This document shows positions 1 through 10,492 of a stretch of DNA of 64,000 nt, in pieces. The notes beneath the pieces are model-generated. The model made no database searches and was not told the origin of the DNA. It saw nothing but the letters and a program-made list of their open reading frames with translations. The first letter of the stretch is position 1, and each line of letters starts with the position of its first letter. Both the position numbers and the translations under genes were made by a program. Origin of the DNA: Gemmatimonadaceae bacterium (lineage in GTDB: Bacteria > Gemmatimonadota > Gemmatimonadetes > Gemmatimonadales > Gemmatimonadaceae); NCBI GenBank assembly GCA_030835125.1, contig JAUQWM010000069.1:1-64000 (forward strand), read 5' to 3'.

Positions 1-3
1 TCC

Positions 4-30
4 CAACTCTCAACTCTCAACTCTCAACTC
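4..30. repeat. Heptanucleotide tandem array (CAACTCT)n
   Basis: Nearly four copies of the 7-bp unit CAACTCT run from the window edge. The array covers the stop codon of etfA (24-26) and probably continues outside the window. It belongs to the family of 7-bp arrays seen at many gene boundaries here. Confidence 0.85.
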
Positions 31-1001
31 CGTTTCGCCACCCGGATCGCGGCGGTCAGCGCCGGTACGACCTCGAACACGTCCCCGACGATGCCATAGT
101 CCGCCACCTTGAAGATCGGGGCGTCCTTGTCCTTGTTGATCGCGACGATCGTCCGCGAGGTGCGCATGCCGGCCAGGTGCTGGATGGCCCCCGAGATGCC
201 GACCGCGACGTACAGGTCGGGACTCACCTGACGGCCCGTCTGGCCGATCTGGTCGCTGTGCGGTCGCCAACCCTCGTCGGTCACGGCACGCGTGGCACCG
301 ACGGCGGCGTTGCCGAACGCTTCCGCGAGGTCCTCGACGAGCTTGAAGTGCTCGGCGGACCGGAGCCCGCGTCCGCCGCTGATGATGACGGGCGCCTCGG
401 CGAGATCGAGTTTCCGGGAATCGCCCTTGATCGACTCGGTCACCAGCACCCGCGACGCCGACGGATCGCCGACTGGTGGCGCGTCCTCCACGCGGCCGGC
501 TCCGTTGGTGGCTACGGCCGTGACCGCGCCGGGACGGAGCGAGACGACGGCGGGGGTCGCGTTGAGTCGCAACGTGGCGACGACCTTGCCGGCGTATGCG
601 TAATGCGTGACGACGGTCGCGTCGCCGTCCACCGCGATCGACAGCGCATCCGACGCGATCGGCACGCCAAGCCGTGCCGCGACGCGCGGCCCGAGGTCCC
701 TGCCCTGCGCCGACGCCGCGAAAAGGACGGCGCGATACCCACCCGCCGTCGCCCGTGCCGCGACCAGCGCAGCCAGCGCCTCGGCGTTGTATTCCGCCAG
801 CGCCGCATGCGCCGTCACGTAGACGGCATCGGCGCCGTGGGCGCCTAACGACGTTGCCTGCGCCCCGATCCCGGCGGCGCCCGCCAGGACCGCGTGTACC
901 TCCCCGCCGGCCGCGAGTGGCCGCGCGGCCGCCAGCAGCTCGAACCCGACCTTGCGCACCTCACCGGCGCGCGACTCCGCCACCACCAGGATGTTCGGCA
1001 T
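24..1001 (-). CDS. etfA: Electron transfer flavoprotein, alpha subunit
   Basis: The 325-residue protein is the large, FAD-binding ETF subunit. It accepts electrons from acyl-CoA dehydrogenases and passes them to the quinone pool through ETF-quinone oxidoreductase. The N-terminal half has the adenine-nucleotide-like fold starting [10 protein letters not shown]. The C-terminal FAD domain shows SGGRGL near residue 210 and, further on, [19 protein letters not shown] and the [11 protein letters not shown] block typical of EtfA. Length is normal. The ATG overlaps the etfB stop by one base (TGATG), so the two are translationally coupled. The stop codon lies inside a heptamer array. The acyl-CoA dehydrogenase at 10937-12118 is a plausible electron donor. 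Confidence 0.95.
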   Translation of the reverse strand: MPNILVVAESRAGEVRKVGFELLAAARPLAAGGEVHAVLAGAAGIGAQATSLGAHGADAVYVTAHAALAEYNAEALAALVAARATAGGYRAVLFAASAQGRDLGPRVAARLGVPIASDALSIAVDGDATVVTHYAYAGKVVATLRLNATPAVVSLRPGAVTAVATNGAGRVEDAPPVGDPSASRVLVTESIKGDSRKLDLAEAPVIISGGRGLRSAEHFKLVEDLAEAFGNAAVGATRAVTDEGWRPHSDQIGQTGRQVSPDLYVAVGISGAIQHLAGMRTSRTIVAINKDKDAPIFKVADYGIVGDVFEVVPALTAAIRVAKRS

Positions 1002-1753
1002 CAGAGGACCTTCGCCTCCTCGCGGAGCAGGCGGACGAGTTCCGGCACGGCGGCCGCTCCCTCGCCGATGATCCGCCCGGCCTGTCGCTCGGGCGGCAAC
1101 TCCATCTTCGTGATCGCCAGGCGCGCTGCGCCGAGCTGCGCGGGCTTCACGTCCATGGGTTTCTTCTTGGCGGCCATGATGCCCTTGAGCGATGGGTAGC
1201 GGGGCCGCGCGATCCCTTCGTCGATCGATGCCGCCGCCGGCAACGGGAACGAGACGATCTCGGCGCCGCCCTCGACCTCACGCCGTGCCGTGCCCTTCCC
1301 ATCCTCGATCGTCAGCTTCGTGCACGCGTGCACCATCGGGAGGCCTGACAGCTCGGCGGTCATCAACCCGACCGCGCCGCTGGCCGAGTCGGCCGCGTGC
1401 TTGCCGAAGAGGACGAGGTCGTACCCGCCGTCCTTCAGCTCGGCGGCCAGCGCCTGTGCGATCGCAAACCCGTCCGCGGGGATGCTGTCAACCTTGAGCT
1501 GCACCGCGCGCGCCGCGCCCATCGACAGCGCCTTGCGCAGGGTTTCCTGGACGGCGTCGGGCCCGAGCGAGATCACGACGACTTCGCCGGCGCCGAGGCG
1601 CTCGGTCAGCTGCAGGGCGAACTCCACCGCGTACCCATCGAAGTCCGACATGTCGAACTTGAGCCCCGTCTCGTCCACGGCCGTCCCTGAGGCGGCGATC
1701 CGGAACTTCACGTCCATCTCGGGGACGCGCTTGATGCAGACGGCGATCTTCAC
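1001..1753 (-). CDS. etfB: Electron transfer flavoprotein, beta subunit
   Basis: The 250-residue protein is the small ETF subunit, which binds AMP and docks on acyl-CoA dehydrogenases. It begins MKIAVCIKRVPEMD, as usual for EtfB. The region near residue 180-200 (ARPRYPSLKGIMAAKKKP) matches the EtfB signature and recognition loop. It is the first gene of an etfB-etfA operon transcribed leftward and lies 45 bp after the DinB-like gene on the same strand. I see no convincing promoter in the short gap. Confidence 0.95.
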   Translation of the reverse strand: MKIAVCIKRVPEMDVKFRIAASGTAVDETGLKFDMSDFDGYAVEFALQLTERLGAGEVVVISLGPDAVQETLRKALSMGAARAVQLKVDSIPADGFAIAQALAAELKDGGYDLVLFGKHAADSASGAVGLMTAELSGLPMVHACTKLTIEDGKGTARREVEGGAEIVSFPLPAAASIDEGIARPRYPSLKGIMAAKKKPMDVKPAQLGAARLAITKMELPPERQAGRIIGEGAAAVPELVRLLREEAKVL

Positions 1754-1798
1754 GTGGCGGCGTTGGCTCGAGGAAATCGGGCCAGAATACTAACAGGT

Positions 1799-2281
1799 TC
1801 AACCCCACGCCCCAATCAGGCGACGCACCGCGACCACCTGCCCGACATGGTAGGCCGCATGATCCACCGCCACGAGGATTGTCCGCAGGTACGTCTGGCC
1901 ATCGCCCCATGGGATCGGCGCCGTGAGGTCGAACCCGGGCCGCAGGGCGAAGTCCTTCAGCCGCTGCCGGTCGCGCCGCACCGCATCGATACTGCGCTCC
2001 CACGCCGACTCCGAGGGCGGGACCGGCGAGGGTGGCCAGTAGTCATCGGGCCACTTCGGTGCCTGGTACGCAGGCGACTCCATGAAGTCCGCGAGGTCTT
2101 CCTGCGCGATCCGGATGTGCTCGACCAGTTCCCACGCCGAGTGCGGGAACCCATCGGGCCGCACGCCGCGCAAGCCGGGTGACAGGTCGGCGACGGCGGC
2201 ATCGAACGTCGCGTGGGCTTCCTGCCAGTCGAGCGACCGCGCGACGATATCGCGCCAGGGGGTCATCGGGTCGGTCACCAT
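1799..2281 (-). CDS. DinB-like (DUF664-type) four-helix protein
   Basis: The 160-residue protein looks like the DinB/YfiT-like fold, a four-helix bundle that usually carries three metal-binding histidines. Candidate ligands are the histidines in SAWELVEHIR (near residue 50) and in DHAAYHVGQ near the C-terminus. Proteins of this fold include thiol transferases and many of unknown function, so no substrate is proposed. The open frame extends further upstream, but the ATG at 2281 (MVTDPMTPW) matches the usual start of the family; an ATG at 2266 is an alternative. Confidence 0.75.
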   Translation of the reverse strand: MVTDPMTPWRDIVARSLDWQEAHATFDAAVADLSPGLRGVRPDGFPHSAWELVEHIRIAQEDLADFMESPAYQAPKWPDDYWPPSPVPPSESAWERSIDAVRRDRQRLKDFALRPGFDLTAPIPWGDGQTYLRTILVAVDHAAYHVGQVVAVRRLIGAWG

Positions 2282-2389
2282 GCGCACGCTCCGGTTGCGT
2301 CCTCGTCGGAACGTATGGTCTGCGGGCGTACCACGGGGCGCAACCGCGGGAATCCCACCAGCGCCGTCGCGGACGCGTAACTTCTCACC

Positions 2390-3166
2390 ATGCATGCGAC
2401 GTCCAGGCCGGTAGCCCTCGTCACCGGTGCATCGTCCGGGCTTGGGCGGGAATTCGTCCTGCAGCTGGCCCGGACGGGCCACGATCTCGTGCTCGTGGCG
2501 CGCGACGCCGATCGCCTCGAATCGCTCGCCGACGAACTCCGGAACAAACACGGATCCGTCGTTGAAGTGATGGCCGCGGACCTGGCGGTCGACGCTGACG
2601 TGACGCGCCTGGTCGCCCGAATCGATCGTTCGCCGATCGACCTCCTCGTCAACAACGCCGGATTCGGGACCCGGGGCAGCATCGCCCGCACGTCGCGCGA
2701 CGGGCAGGAAGCGATGCTCCGGGTGCATGTGCTGGCGGCGCATCGGCTGGCCCAGGCGGCGGTTCAGGGAATGGTCGGCCGGGGAAGCGGCGCGATCATC
2801 ATGGTCTCCTCAATTGCCTCGTTCCTGACAAGCCCGGGAAACGTGAATTACGCCGCTACGAAGGCCTGGCAACGCCTGTATATCGAGTCCCTGTCGCTGG
2901 AGTTGGCGGGCAAGGGGGTGTATGCGCAGGCGCTTTGCCCCGGCTATACGCATACCGACTTCCACCAGCGAGGCGGGATGGACAAGACGAGGGTGCCCGG
3001 CTGGTGGTGGATGACCGCGGACCGGGTCGTCGCCGATTCCCTTCGTGCCGTGCGGAGGCGTCGTCCGGTGGTAGTGATCCCGGGGCTGGGGTACCGGTTG
3101 GCGGCGCTGGCGCTCCGGTTCATGCCCCGCTGGGCCTGGCACCTGGTGATCCGGTCTCGGCGGTAA
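2390..3166 (+). CDS. SDR family NAD(P)-dependent oxidoreductase
   Basis: The 258-residue classical short-chain dehydrogenase has the cofactor glycine motif TGASSGLG (12-19), NNAG (88-91), the catalytic serine in MVSS (about 140), and YAATK (Tyr154, Lys158). It resembles the DltE/YqjQ-type SDR subgroup, whose substrates are mostly unknown. The C-terminal 40 residues are arginine-rich and hydrophobic and may contact the membrane. It stands alone and diverges from the DinB-like gene. Confidence 0.9.
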   Translation: MHATSRPVALVTGASSGLGREFVLQLARTGHDLVLVARDADRLESLADELRNKHGSVVEVMAADLAVDADVTRLVARIDRSPIDLLVNNAGFGTRGSIARTSRDGQEAMLRVHVLAAHRLAQAAVQGMVGRGSGAIIMVSSIASFLTSPGNVNYAATKAWQRLYIESLSLELAGKGVYAQALCPGYTHTDFHQRGGMDKTRVPGWWWMTADRVVADSLRAVRRRRPVVVIPGLGYRLAALALRFMPRWAWHLVIRSRR

Positions 3167-3252
3167 GTGGGCCCTGGAATGCGGATCCGGGTGTTGCCCC
3201 GTGCGCCCGTTCGCCGTATCGTCGTGCGCATCACCCCTCGTTTGGAGCGTCC

Positions 3253-3693
3253 ATGCGCAGATTCCTGCTCGCTGTTCCCCTTGTGTTCGCTTGTGCGAAG
3301 GCGGAGACGCCGCCGGCCGACTCTGCCGCGATGGCCACTCCCGCGCTGACCGAGGCCGACGTGGCCGGCACGTGGACCGGGACGATCATGATGGAAGGTT
3401 CCGACTCGGTCATGGCGCACTGGACCGACATCTGCGGCGCCGGAACGTGCCGGCTGACCACGCAGGAGAGCCCGAAGGACACCGTCAGCTCGACCTACGT
3501 CATCGCAGGCGACAGTGCCGTGGGCACGTCGCCGGCCTACGCTGACCCACAGATGGGCGGCACCATGGTGACCGACCACTGGGTCGCCCGCGTGAGCGGC
3601 GGCACCGTGACCGGAACCGGCATGATGCGGCTCGCCGACAAGCCGGACTCGGTCGTGATGCGGTACCGCTTCACCGGCACCAGGCAGCCCTGA
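3253..3693 (+). CDS. Putative exported lipoprotein of unknown function
   Basis: The 146-residue protein starts with a signal peptide (MRRFLLAVPLVFACAK) whose Cys14 could be lipidated, although the box VFAC is not perfect. The rest is a small beta-rich domain with GTWTGTIMMEGSD and repeated threonine/aspartate strands, as in proteins that score antinutrient or stress responses in this phylum. No enzymatic motif is visible. The start ATG was chosen because it opens the signal peptide; the frame stays open upstream. A strong bidirectional terminator follows. Confidence 0.7.
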   Translation: MRRFLLAVPLVFACAKAETPPADSAAMATPALTEADVAGTWTGTIMMEGSDSVMAHWTDICGAGTCRLTTQESPKDTVSSTYVIAGDSAVGTSPAYADPQMGGTMVTDHWVARVSGGTVTGTGMMRLADKPDSVVMRYRFTGTRQP

Positions 3694-3706
3694 CCGGCTC
3701 GAGAGG

Positions 3707-3743
3707 AAAGGCGCCGGGTCCCTCGTGGGGACCCGGCGCCTTT
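3707..3743. terminator. Bidirectional intrinsic terminator
   Basis: A perfect 16-bp inverted repeat (arms 3707-3722 and 3728-3743) with a 5-base loop begins with AAA and ends with TTTT. It sits between the convergent genes ending at 3693 and 3766 and can stop transcription from both sides. Confidence 0.9.
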
Positions 3744-3765
3744 TCGTTCCGGTCCGGCGCGCCGC

Positions 3766-4986
3766 CTAACGTCTTGGCACCAGCTTGAGCAGCTTGCCGC
3801 TGGTGCTGTCGGTGAGGATATAGAGCGCGCCGTCGGGGCCCTGACGCACGTCGCGAACGCGTGGCCGTGGCTGCAGGTCCCGCAACAACCGCTCCTCGCC
3901 GACGATGCGATCGCCTTCGAGGGACAACCGCACCAGGTCGTTCGTCGCGTGCCCGCCCACGAACAGGCTGCCGCGCCACGCCGGGAACAGGCTCCCCGTG
4001 TAGAACGCCATCCCGCTCGGCCCGATGACGGGATCCCAGTAGTACGCCGGCTGCTCCATCCCTGCCTTCGCCGTGATGCCGCCGGTAATGGGGCCCCCGC
4101 GGTACTCGATGCCATAGGCGATCGTGGGCCACCCGTAGTCCTTCCCCTTGCGCACGATGTTGATCTCGTCGCCACCACGCGTGCCATGCTCGATCGCCCA
4201 GAGCTCGCCGGTCGTGGGATGCAGCGCCGCCGCCTGCGCGTTGCGGTGCCCGATCGACCAGATCTCGGGACGCACGTTGGTGCGCCCCACGAAGGGATTG
4301 TCGGCGGGGATGGTCCCGTCCCGGTTCACGCGGGCGATCTTGCCGATGAGCACGTCCAGGTTCTGCGACTGCATGCGCCCCGCGGTGAGGGAGCGATCGC
4401 CCTGGGTAATGAACAACGTGCCGTCGCGACCGAAGACGAGCCGGCTCCCGAAGTGGGCCTGCGAGTTCATCGGCGGCACCTGGTGGTAGATGACCTGGAT
4501 GTTCTCGACGCGCGGAGCGGCGCCATCGACGAACCGGCCGCGCGCCACCGCCGTGTTGTTCATCCCGCCTTCCTGCGGCTCGGCGTAGCTCCAGTAGACC
4601 AGGTTGTTGCTGGCGAAGTCGGGATCGAGGGCCACGTCGAGCAGGCCACCCTGGCCGCGGGCGGCCACCGCCGGCAGCCCGGCCACCGGTGCGGACCGCG
4701 CGCCGTCCGCGCCAAGCACGAGCAGGCGCCCCGGCCGCTCGGTGACCAGGATCTTGCCGTTAGGCAGGAAGGCCAGCGCCCACGGCGTGTCGAGCCCGTC
4801 GGCAACCGTCACCACCTCGAAGGCGACCCCCAGCTTCCGCTCGGGGGCATCGGTCTGGCCGGCAAACGCCGGGACCTGGCTGGCGCCATTCGCGGGCCGG
4901 GGATCGACACCCTGCGCCCATGCGCTCGCCGCCGGCAGGCCGGCCAGGCACAGCACTCCGGCTGACGTCCACATCGCACTCTTCAT
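3766..4986 (-). CDS. PQQ-dependent aldose sugar dehydrogenase-like protein
   Basis: This 406-residue exported protein belongs to the soluble glucose/sorbosone dehydrogenase family (E. coli YliI type), a six-bladed propeller that oxidises aldoses with PQQ in the periplasm. It has a signal peptide ([24 protein letters not shown]). Family blocks visible are [49 protein letters not shown] and [23 protein letters not shown]. The start at 4986 was chosen because GGAGG lies nine bases upstream; ATGs at 4995 and 5004 are in frame. Its stop codon falls inside one of the over-represented GCCTAACG octamers. No PQQ biosynthesis genes are in the window. Confidence 0.88.
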   Translation of the reverse strand: MKSAMWTSAGVLCLAGLPAASAWAQGVDPRPANGASQVPAFAGQTDAPERKLGVAFEVVTVADGLDTPWALAFLPNGKILVTERPGRLLVLGADGARSAPVAGLPAVAARGQGGLLDVALDPDFASNNLVYWSYAEPQEGGMNNTAVARGRFVDGAAPRVENIQVIYHQVPPMNSQAHFGSRLVFGRDGTLFITQGDRSLTAGRMQSQNLDVLIGKIARVNRDGTIPADNPFVGRTNVRPEIWSIGHRNAQAAALHPTTGELWAIEHGTRGGDEINIVRKGKDYGWPTIAYGIEYRGGPITGGITAKAGMEQPAYYWDPVIGPSGMAFYTGSLFPAWRGSLFVGGHATNDLVRLSLEGDRIVGEERLLRDLQPRPRVRDVRQGPDGALYILTDSTSGKLLKLVPRR

Positions 4987-5175
4987 TTCGTTCATCCTCC
5001 GCATGCGTTCACGAACCTGGGGGTCCAGCGCTGTCGTGGAATTTACGGACCGGCGCCTGCGCGTGCGCCGCGTGGCGGTCGCGGCCGCACTGGACGGCGC
5101 CCGGCGGCGAGGGCAGCTTCCGGGCGTGACGAACCGAGCGGCACCAGTGGTCAACGCACACCCGGGCGACGACGA

Positions 5176-8100
5176 ATGACCGACGCCGTCCGCGAGTCAC
5201 TGCAGCGCGCCCTGGGTCAGGCCTACGTCCTCGAGCGCGAGCTCGGCGGTGCCGGCATGTCGCGGGTCTTCGTGGCCCGGGACGTGGCGCTCGACCGCAA
5301 CGTGGTCGTCAAGGTGCTCTCGCGCGAGTCGACCGCCGGGGTCAGCGGCGACCGCTTCCGGCGGGAGATCCAGGTCATCGCCCGCCTCCAGCATCCGCAC
5401 GTCATGTCGATCCTGTCGGCGGGCGTGGCCGACGGGGACCTGTACTACGTGATGCCGTTCATAGGCGGCGAGACGCTCCGCGCGCGCCTGGCCCGCGAGG
5501 GACCGATGGCGATCGGCGACGCATCGCGAGTCCTTCGCGAGGTGCTCGATGCCCTGGCCTTCGCCCACAAGCACGGCGTGATCCACCGCGACATCAAGCC
5601 GGAGAACGTGCTCGTCGAAGCCGGTCATGCGGTCGTCGCCGACTTCGGCATCGCCAAGGCGCTGCGCGAGTCGGGGACGATGACGTCCGCCGGCGTGGCG
5701 CTCGGGACCCCGGCGTACATGGCGCCCGAAGCAGGCCACCGCCGATCCCTCCGCGGACCATCGCGCCGACCTGTACTCGGTGGGGGTGCTGGCCTACGAG
5801 CTGCTCACGGGGACGCCGCCGTTCACCGGGAACACGCAGCAGCTGATCACTGCGCACATCGCGACGCCGGCGCCTCCGCTGCGCGAGCGCCGGAGCGACG
5901 TACCGGAGCTGCTCGCCAGCCTGGTCGCGCGCGCCCTGGCGAAGGACCCCGCCGAGCGCCCGCAGAGCGCCGACGAGATGATCGCCGCGCTCGATGCCGC
6001 GGTCACCCCCGGTGGCACCGCCGCGGCGACCGCGAGCGTGCGCCCGGTGGTGCCGGTCCGCCGGGCGGGGCGCTCCCTGCGGCCCGTGGCGTTTGGCGCG
6101 GTGACCCTGGCGCTCGTCCTCGTCGCCGCCGGCGCCTGGTGGCGTTCCGCCAGCGCCTCGCGCCCGGTGGTTGCCGAGGGCGCCGACATCATCGCCGTGA
6201 TGCCGTTAGGCGCCGTGTCGGACACCTCGCTCGCCCGGCTGGGGCAGGACCTCGCCGTCACGCTCAGCACGAACCTGGACGGGGTCGGCTCGCTGCGAAC
6301 CGTCGACGCGGTCACGCTGCTGATGCGCGCCCGCAAGCTGCCAGCGCCAACCCCGCTCGCCGATGCCCAGGGACTGGCCAGCGAACTCGGTGCCCTGAGC
6401 GTCCTGAGCGGAACGCTGATCCACGAAGGCTCGAACGTGCGGGCGACCGTTACGCTCACCCCGGTGAGCGGGAGCGAGGTGCTGGCGCGCGCCACCGCGA
6501 TCGCACCTCCCGGGCAGATCGACCTCCTGACGGACTCGCTGACCTGGGCCGTCCTGCAGCAGGTCTGGCGCAAGGGGACGCCGCCGTCGCCCGTGCTCAC
6601 CGGCCTCACCACGAAGTCGATGGATGCCCTGCGCGCCTTCCTGGACGGGGAGCGCGCATTCCAGCGTCTCGATACGCCCGAGGCGCTGGCGTCGTACCAG
6701 CGGGCCCTGGAGCTGGACACGATGTTCGCGCAGGCGTACCTGCGCCACGACTACGTCAACAGCTGGAACCTCAGTCCGGTCGACGAACGGATCAGGTCAC
6801 GGCTGCTCTCGCTCGTGGACCGCCTGCCTGAACGGGAACGCCTCTGGGTGGAGACGAGAGGGCTTGGACTCCCGGTTCCGGAAAAGGTGGCGAAGTGGAA
6901 GGCAGCGGCGCAGCGGTTTCCCGACTACCCGCCGCTCCTCATGTCGGCGGCCGACCTGATCATCCACTCGGGGCCGATTTACGGCATTCCGATCTCCGAA
7001 GCCCGCCCGATCCTCGAACGGCTCGACCAGCTCGTGCCTGATCATGGCGACACGAAGTTCCACATGGCCATGGTGGCAATGGTCGTCGGGACGCCGCACG
7101 AGTTCGTTGACGCTGCCGAGGCGGTTGCCCAGTTGACGAATGGAGTGTGGGCCACGGGGTTCCGGCTGGACGCCGCAATCGTCAGGGCGCGGCTCGAAGG
7201 CAAGCCGCTGCCGACGCCCGACAGCATGTTTGCGCTGGCCAGATCGATCGTCGAAGATGCACGCAAGAACCCGGTCGCCGCTTTCATCGCGGGGAGCCTC
7301 GGGATGGGGGACTCGGACATCGGCTACCGGCTCGACGCCCTCGACTCCGTTCGCAAGGCCGGCATCTACCAGGGCGACCTGTTACGGGCGTCAACGTTTG
7401 GCGAAGGGTTGTCCCGGATCTCGCGGGGCGAATGGGACGCCGGCCTCGATGCGCTCCAGCGTACTGAAGGATCGTCTCTGCCGATGTCGGCCCGGATCAC
7501 CAGTGCCCGGATGGCCGCCCTCGGGGCCTGGCTTGGCACCCTCGGAGGAGCCAGCGCCGACTCGATACTCAGGCGCGTCCGCGCGCTTCGCGGCGCCGAG
7601 GACGTGACGGCGGACCGGATCGAACTGGCCTGGGTCGATGGCGTGATCGGCAATGCGCTGGGCGATGAGCCGCGCGTCAGGTCCGTCGTCTCCCGGCTTC
7701 GTGCCGACCGGGCTCCCCTGGCCGCCACGGCAGCCCGATCGCTCGACGCCCTCTGGCGCTACCGCACCAACGAGCAGGAGGGAGCAGACAGCCTCCGGGC
7801 CATCAGCGATGACGTGATGCACAGCGGCGGCTCGTTCATGGCGATGGAGGCGCTCGACCGGCTTCTCGTGGCGCGCGCGCTGCGGAAGCGGGGGCAGCCG
7901 GCGGACGTGGAGCGGTACCTGATGTGGCCCGATGCCGCCCCGAACCTTCCACGCTCGAGCTCGGTGACGATCGCGATGACACCGCTGGTCGCGTATGAGC
8001 GGGGCGTCGCCCTCGAGGAGGCGGGCCAGCGTGAGGCGGCCGCCTACCAGTACCGCCGGGTGCTTCGTACCCTCGACAAGCCGCCAGAAGGGCTTCGCTA

Positions 8101-8176
8101 CGTCCTCGACGACGCGAAGTCGCGCCTGGCGAAGATCGAGCAGACGGACGTTCCCGCCGCGAAGACGGTGAAATGA
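5176..8176 (+). CDS. Serine/threonine protein kinase with TM and repeat region, interrupted by a +1 frameshift
   Basis: The N-terminal part is a Hanks-type kinase with a glycine loop (GGAG, 24-27), Lys46, HRD (137-139), DFG (156-158) and GTPAYMAPE. At about 5731 one extra G after the codon for the final Glu of MAPE shifts the frame. In the other frame the sequence continues as [20 protein letters not shown], exactly the expected kinase continuation. The restored protein would be about 999 residues: kinase, one TM helix (about 6077-6146), a FlgO-like segment starting [10 protein letters not shown], then TPR-like helices. The upstream frame carries most of the catalytic residues, but the C-lobe is lost without correction. 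The cause is either a sequencing error, a real mutation, or frameshifting. The stop overlaps the next gene by 4 bp (ATGA). Confidence 0.85.
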
Positions 8177-9540
8177 CCGGACACACCTTGCTCGCCGGGC
8201 TCCTGTTCGCCATGCCGGCGGCGCTGCCGTCACAATCCATGCCCTCCGACAGCGCGGTGCTCGCCATCCTCAAGGCGCGCGTGGATACCGGCCGGTATGC
8301 GGGCCTCGTCGTGGGACTCGTCGCACCCGACGGTCGGCAGCAGGTAACGGCCTATGGGCCGCGCGCGGGCGTGACCCCGTTCGACGGCAATACCGTATTC
8401 GAGATCGGCTCGATCACCAAGGCGTTCACCACGGCCATCCTTGCGGACATGATCGCGAAGGGCGAGGTCGCCCTCGAGGATCCCGTCGCCACGCACCTCC
8501 CCGCCGGCACGAAGATCCCCGGGCGCGACGCACGCCAGATCACGCTGCTCGACCTGGCGACCCAGACCTCGGGGCTGCCGCGATTGCCCGGTAACCTGGC
8601 CGTCACCGACCCGCGTAATCCGTACGCCGCGTACACGACGGCACAGCTCTTCGACTTCCTCGCCGGATACACACTCCCCCGCGCAATCGGGGCACAATAC
8701 GAGTATTCCAACCTCGGGATGGGACTGCTGGGGCAGGCGCTGGCCCACCGTGCGCGGATGGACTACGAGGCCCTCGTCACCGCGCGCGTCCTCGCGCCGC
8801 TGGGCATGCACGACACCCGCGTCACGCTCACGCCCGCCATGCAGCGCCGCCTCGCACCCGGGCACGACGAGGCGGGGCAGGTGGCTGGACTGTGGGATCT
8901 GCCGGCGCTGGCCGGCGCCGGGGCGTTGCGCTCGACGGTGAACGACATGCTGCGTTTCGTCCGCGCAAACGCTGATCCCACGAGCCAGCCGTTAGGCAGG
9001 ACGCTGTCGATGACGCACGCCGGCCGCCGCCCCGGACCGGCGCCCACGGTCACCATCGGCCTCGCCTGGCACCGCCTGGCGGCGCCGTCGGGGCGTACGC
9101 TCGTCTGGCACAACGGCGGCACCGGCGGCTACCGGAGTTTTGCCGGCTTCGACGAGGCATCGCGCCTCGGCGTGGTCGTGATCGCGAACTCCGCGGTGAG
9201 CGTGGACGACATCGGGTTGCACCTCCTCGACGCCTCGATCCCGCTGGCCCCGATCCCGAAACAGCGCGTGGCGATCAGCCTGTCGCCCGACGTCCTGCAG
9301 CGCTACGTCGGTACCTACGACCTGGCGCCCACCTTTTCCATCGTCATCACCCGCGTGGGTGACGCGCTCTTCGCGCAGGCCACCGGCCAGCCGCGCTTCC
9401 CCCTCTTCGCCGAGTCGGAGGTCGATTTCTTCCTGCGGGCCGTGGATGCGCAGGTGACGTTCACGAAGGATGCATCCGGCGCGGTCACGGGGCTCGTCCT
9501 CCATCAGGGCGGACAGAACCTGCCGGGGCGTCGGCGGTAA
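8173..9540 (+). CDS. Exported serine hydrolase, class C beta-lactamase/AmpH family
   Basis: The 455-residue protein has a signal peptide ([21 protein letters not shown]) and the penicillin-recognising fold: SITK (Ser80, Lys83), YSN (178-180) and HNGGTGG near residue 314, in place of KTG. It may act on cell-wall peptides, D-peptides or esters. The last 100 residues form an added beta domain common in these hydrolases. The ATG overlaps the kinase stop (ATGA), so it is coupled to the kinase gene, suggesting a link between the sensor kinase and an envelope hydrolase. Confidence 0.9.
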   Translation: MTGHTLLAGLLFAMPAALPSQSMPSDSAVLAILKARVDTGRYAGLVVGLVAPDGRQQVTAYGPRAGVTPFDGNTVFEIGSITKAFTTAILADMIAKGEVALEDPVATHLPAGTKIPGRDARQITLLDLATQTSGLPRLPGNLAVTDPRNPYAAYTTAQLFDFLAGYTLPRAIGAQYEYSNLGMGLLGQALAHRARMDYEALVTARVLAPLGMHDTRVTLTPAMQRRLAPGHDEAGQVAGLWDLPALAGAGALRSTVNDMLRFVRANADPTSQPLGRTLSMTHAGRRPGPAPTVTIGLAWHRLAAPSGRTLVWHNGGTGGYRSFAGFDEASRLGVVVIANSAVSVDDIGLHLLDASIPLAPIPKQRVAISLSPDVLQRYVGTYDLAPTFSIVITRVGDALFAQATGQPRFPLFAESEVDFFLRAVDAQVTFTKDASGAVTGLVLHQGGQNLPGRRR

Positions 9541-9585
9541 GCCGGGGCGCTGAATCCGGGGCATCGTTTCGCCCGTACTCAGCGC

Positions 9586-10134
9586 ATGACCCAGGCCGAC
9601 CGCATCACCCTCGAGGAACACCGCGCGTACTTCGCGCAGAGCCCATTCCTGGCGATGCCGATTGCCGGCGCGCTCGCCTGGACCGCCATCGGTATTGCGG
9701 GCGCGCTCCTCCCCATCCCCTTGGCCGCCTGGGCGCTCTTCATCGGCACGGGGATGATCTTCTCGCTCGGTCTCGTGGTGGCGAAGTTCACCGGCGAAGA
9801 CCTGCTCGGCAAGCGACGGCCCGGCAACCCGTTCGACGCGCTCTTCATGCGGTCGGTGGTGATGGCCTGGCTCGTCTTCGCCATCGCGATCCCGTTCTTC
9901 CGTCTCGAGCCCACCTCGCTGCCATTGACGGTGGGCATCCTGGCAGGGTTGATGTGGCTCCCGTTCGGCTGGATCATCCAGCACTGGGTCGGGACCTTCC
10001 ACGCCGTGTCGCGCACGGTCCTGTGCCTCGCCGCCTGGTACGCGTTCCCCGAGGCGAGGTTCGTGGTCATCCCGGCGGTGATCGTGGCGATCTACGCCGT
10101 GACGATCGTGGCCCTGCAGCGGAGGCCGCGCTAG
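9586..10134 (+). CDS. Multi-pass membrane protein, DUF7010-like
   Basis: The 182-residue protein has about five to six hydrophobic helices and a cytoplasmic N-terminus (MTQADRITLEEHRAYFAQSP). The segment WLPFGWIIQHWVGTFHAVSR followed by PEARFVVIPAVIVAIY resembles DUF7010 proteins, from memory and not by search. Function is unknown. Its TAG stop overlaps the stop of the opposite gene by four bases (10131-10134). Confidence 0.7.
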   Translation: MTQADRITLEEHRAYFAQSPFLAMPIAGALAWTAIGIAGALLPIPLAAWALFIGTGMIFSLGLVVAKFTGEDLLGKRRPGNPFDALFMRSVVMAWLVFAIAIPFFRLEPTSLPLTVGILAGLMWLPFGWIIQHWVGTFHAVSRTVLCLAAWYAFPEARFVVIPAVIVAIYAVTIVALQRRPR

Positions 10135-10403
10135 CGACCGTTGGAGAGCTGCAGGATGATGACGGGAATGATGATCACGAGGAACCAGAAGCTGATGGCC
10201 TTCAGGATCCGTCCCCGGGACCAGCGCCCGGATTCGTGGAGGTAATAGGTGCCGGGGGCGCCTTCACGGATCACTCCCGCCTCCACCAGCGGCTGCAGGG
10301 AGTCCTGCAACTCACGCGGAAGGTCCGCCTGCGCGATCGCGTTGGCCGCGCCCACGGCTCCCACCCTCCGCATCGCCTCACTGGCCATCTGCGCCAACGG
10401 CAT
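10131..10403 (-). CDS. Small membrane-anchored protein, unknown
   Basis: About 90 residues with a soluble helical N-terminus (MPLAQMASEAMRRVGAVG), a middle part resembling a short winged-helix or leucine-rich linker (LPRELQDSLQPLVEAGVI), and a C-terminal TM helix. The frame is open further upstream to 10496, but that extension is only a translation of the heptamer array, so I place the start at 10403. No good ribosome-binding site is visible, which leaves the start uncertain. Confidence 0.5.
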   Translation of the reverse strand: MPLAQMASEAMRRVGAVGAANAIAQADLPRELQDSLQPLVEAGVIREGAPGTYYLHESGRWSRGRILKAISFWFLVIIIPVIILQLSNGR

Positions 10404-10450
10404 GTCAGGATTGACATTCGCTCCGCCTGAACTCGGGCTGCCACGTCCGG

Positions 10451-10492
10451 ACCTCTGACCTCGGACCTCGGACCTCGGAGTTCGAACCTCAC
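10451..10492. repeat. Heptanucleotide tandem array (ACCTCGG)n
   Basis: Six successive 7-bp units, three of them exactly ACCTCGG, the others one to four changes away. It reaches the stop codon of the DCC-family gene at 10489-10491. Confidence 0.85.

Noticed and set aside
1799-2743. 314-codon frame for the DinB-like gene
   Set aside because: The upstream part overlaps the SDR gene on the other strand and has no family similarity; the family start is at 2281.
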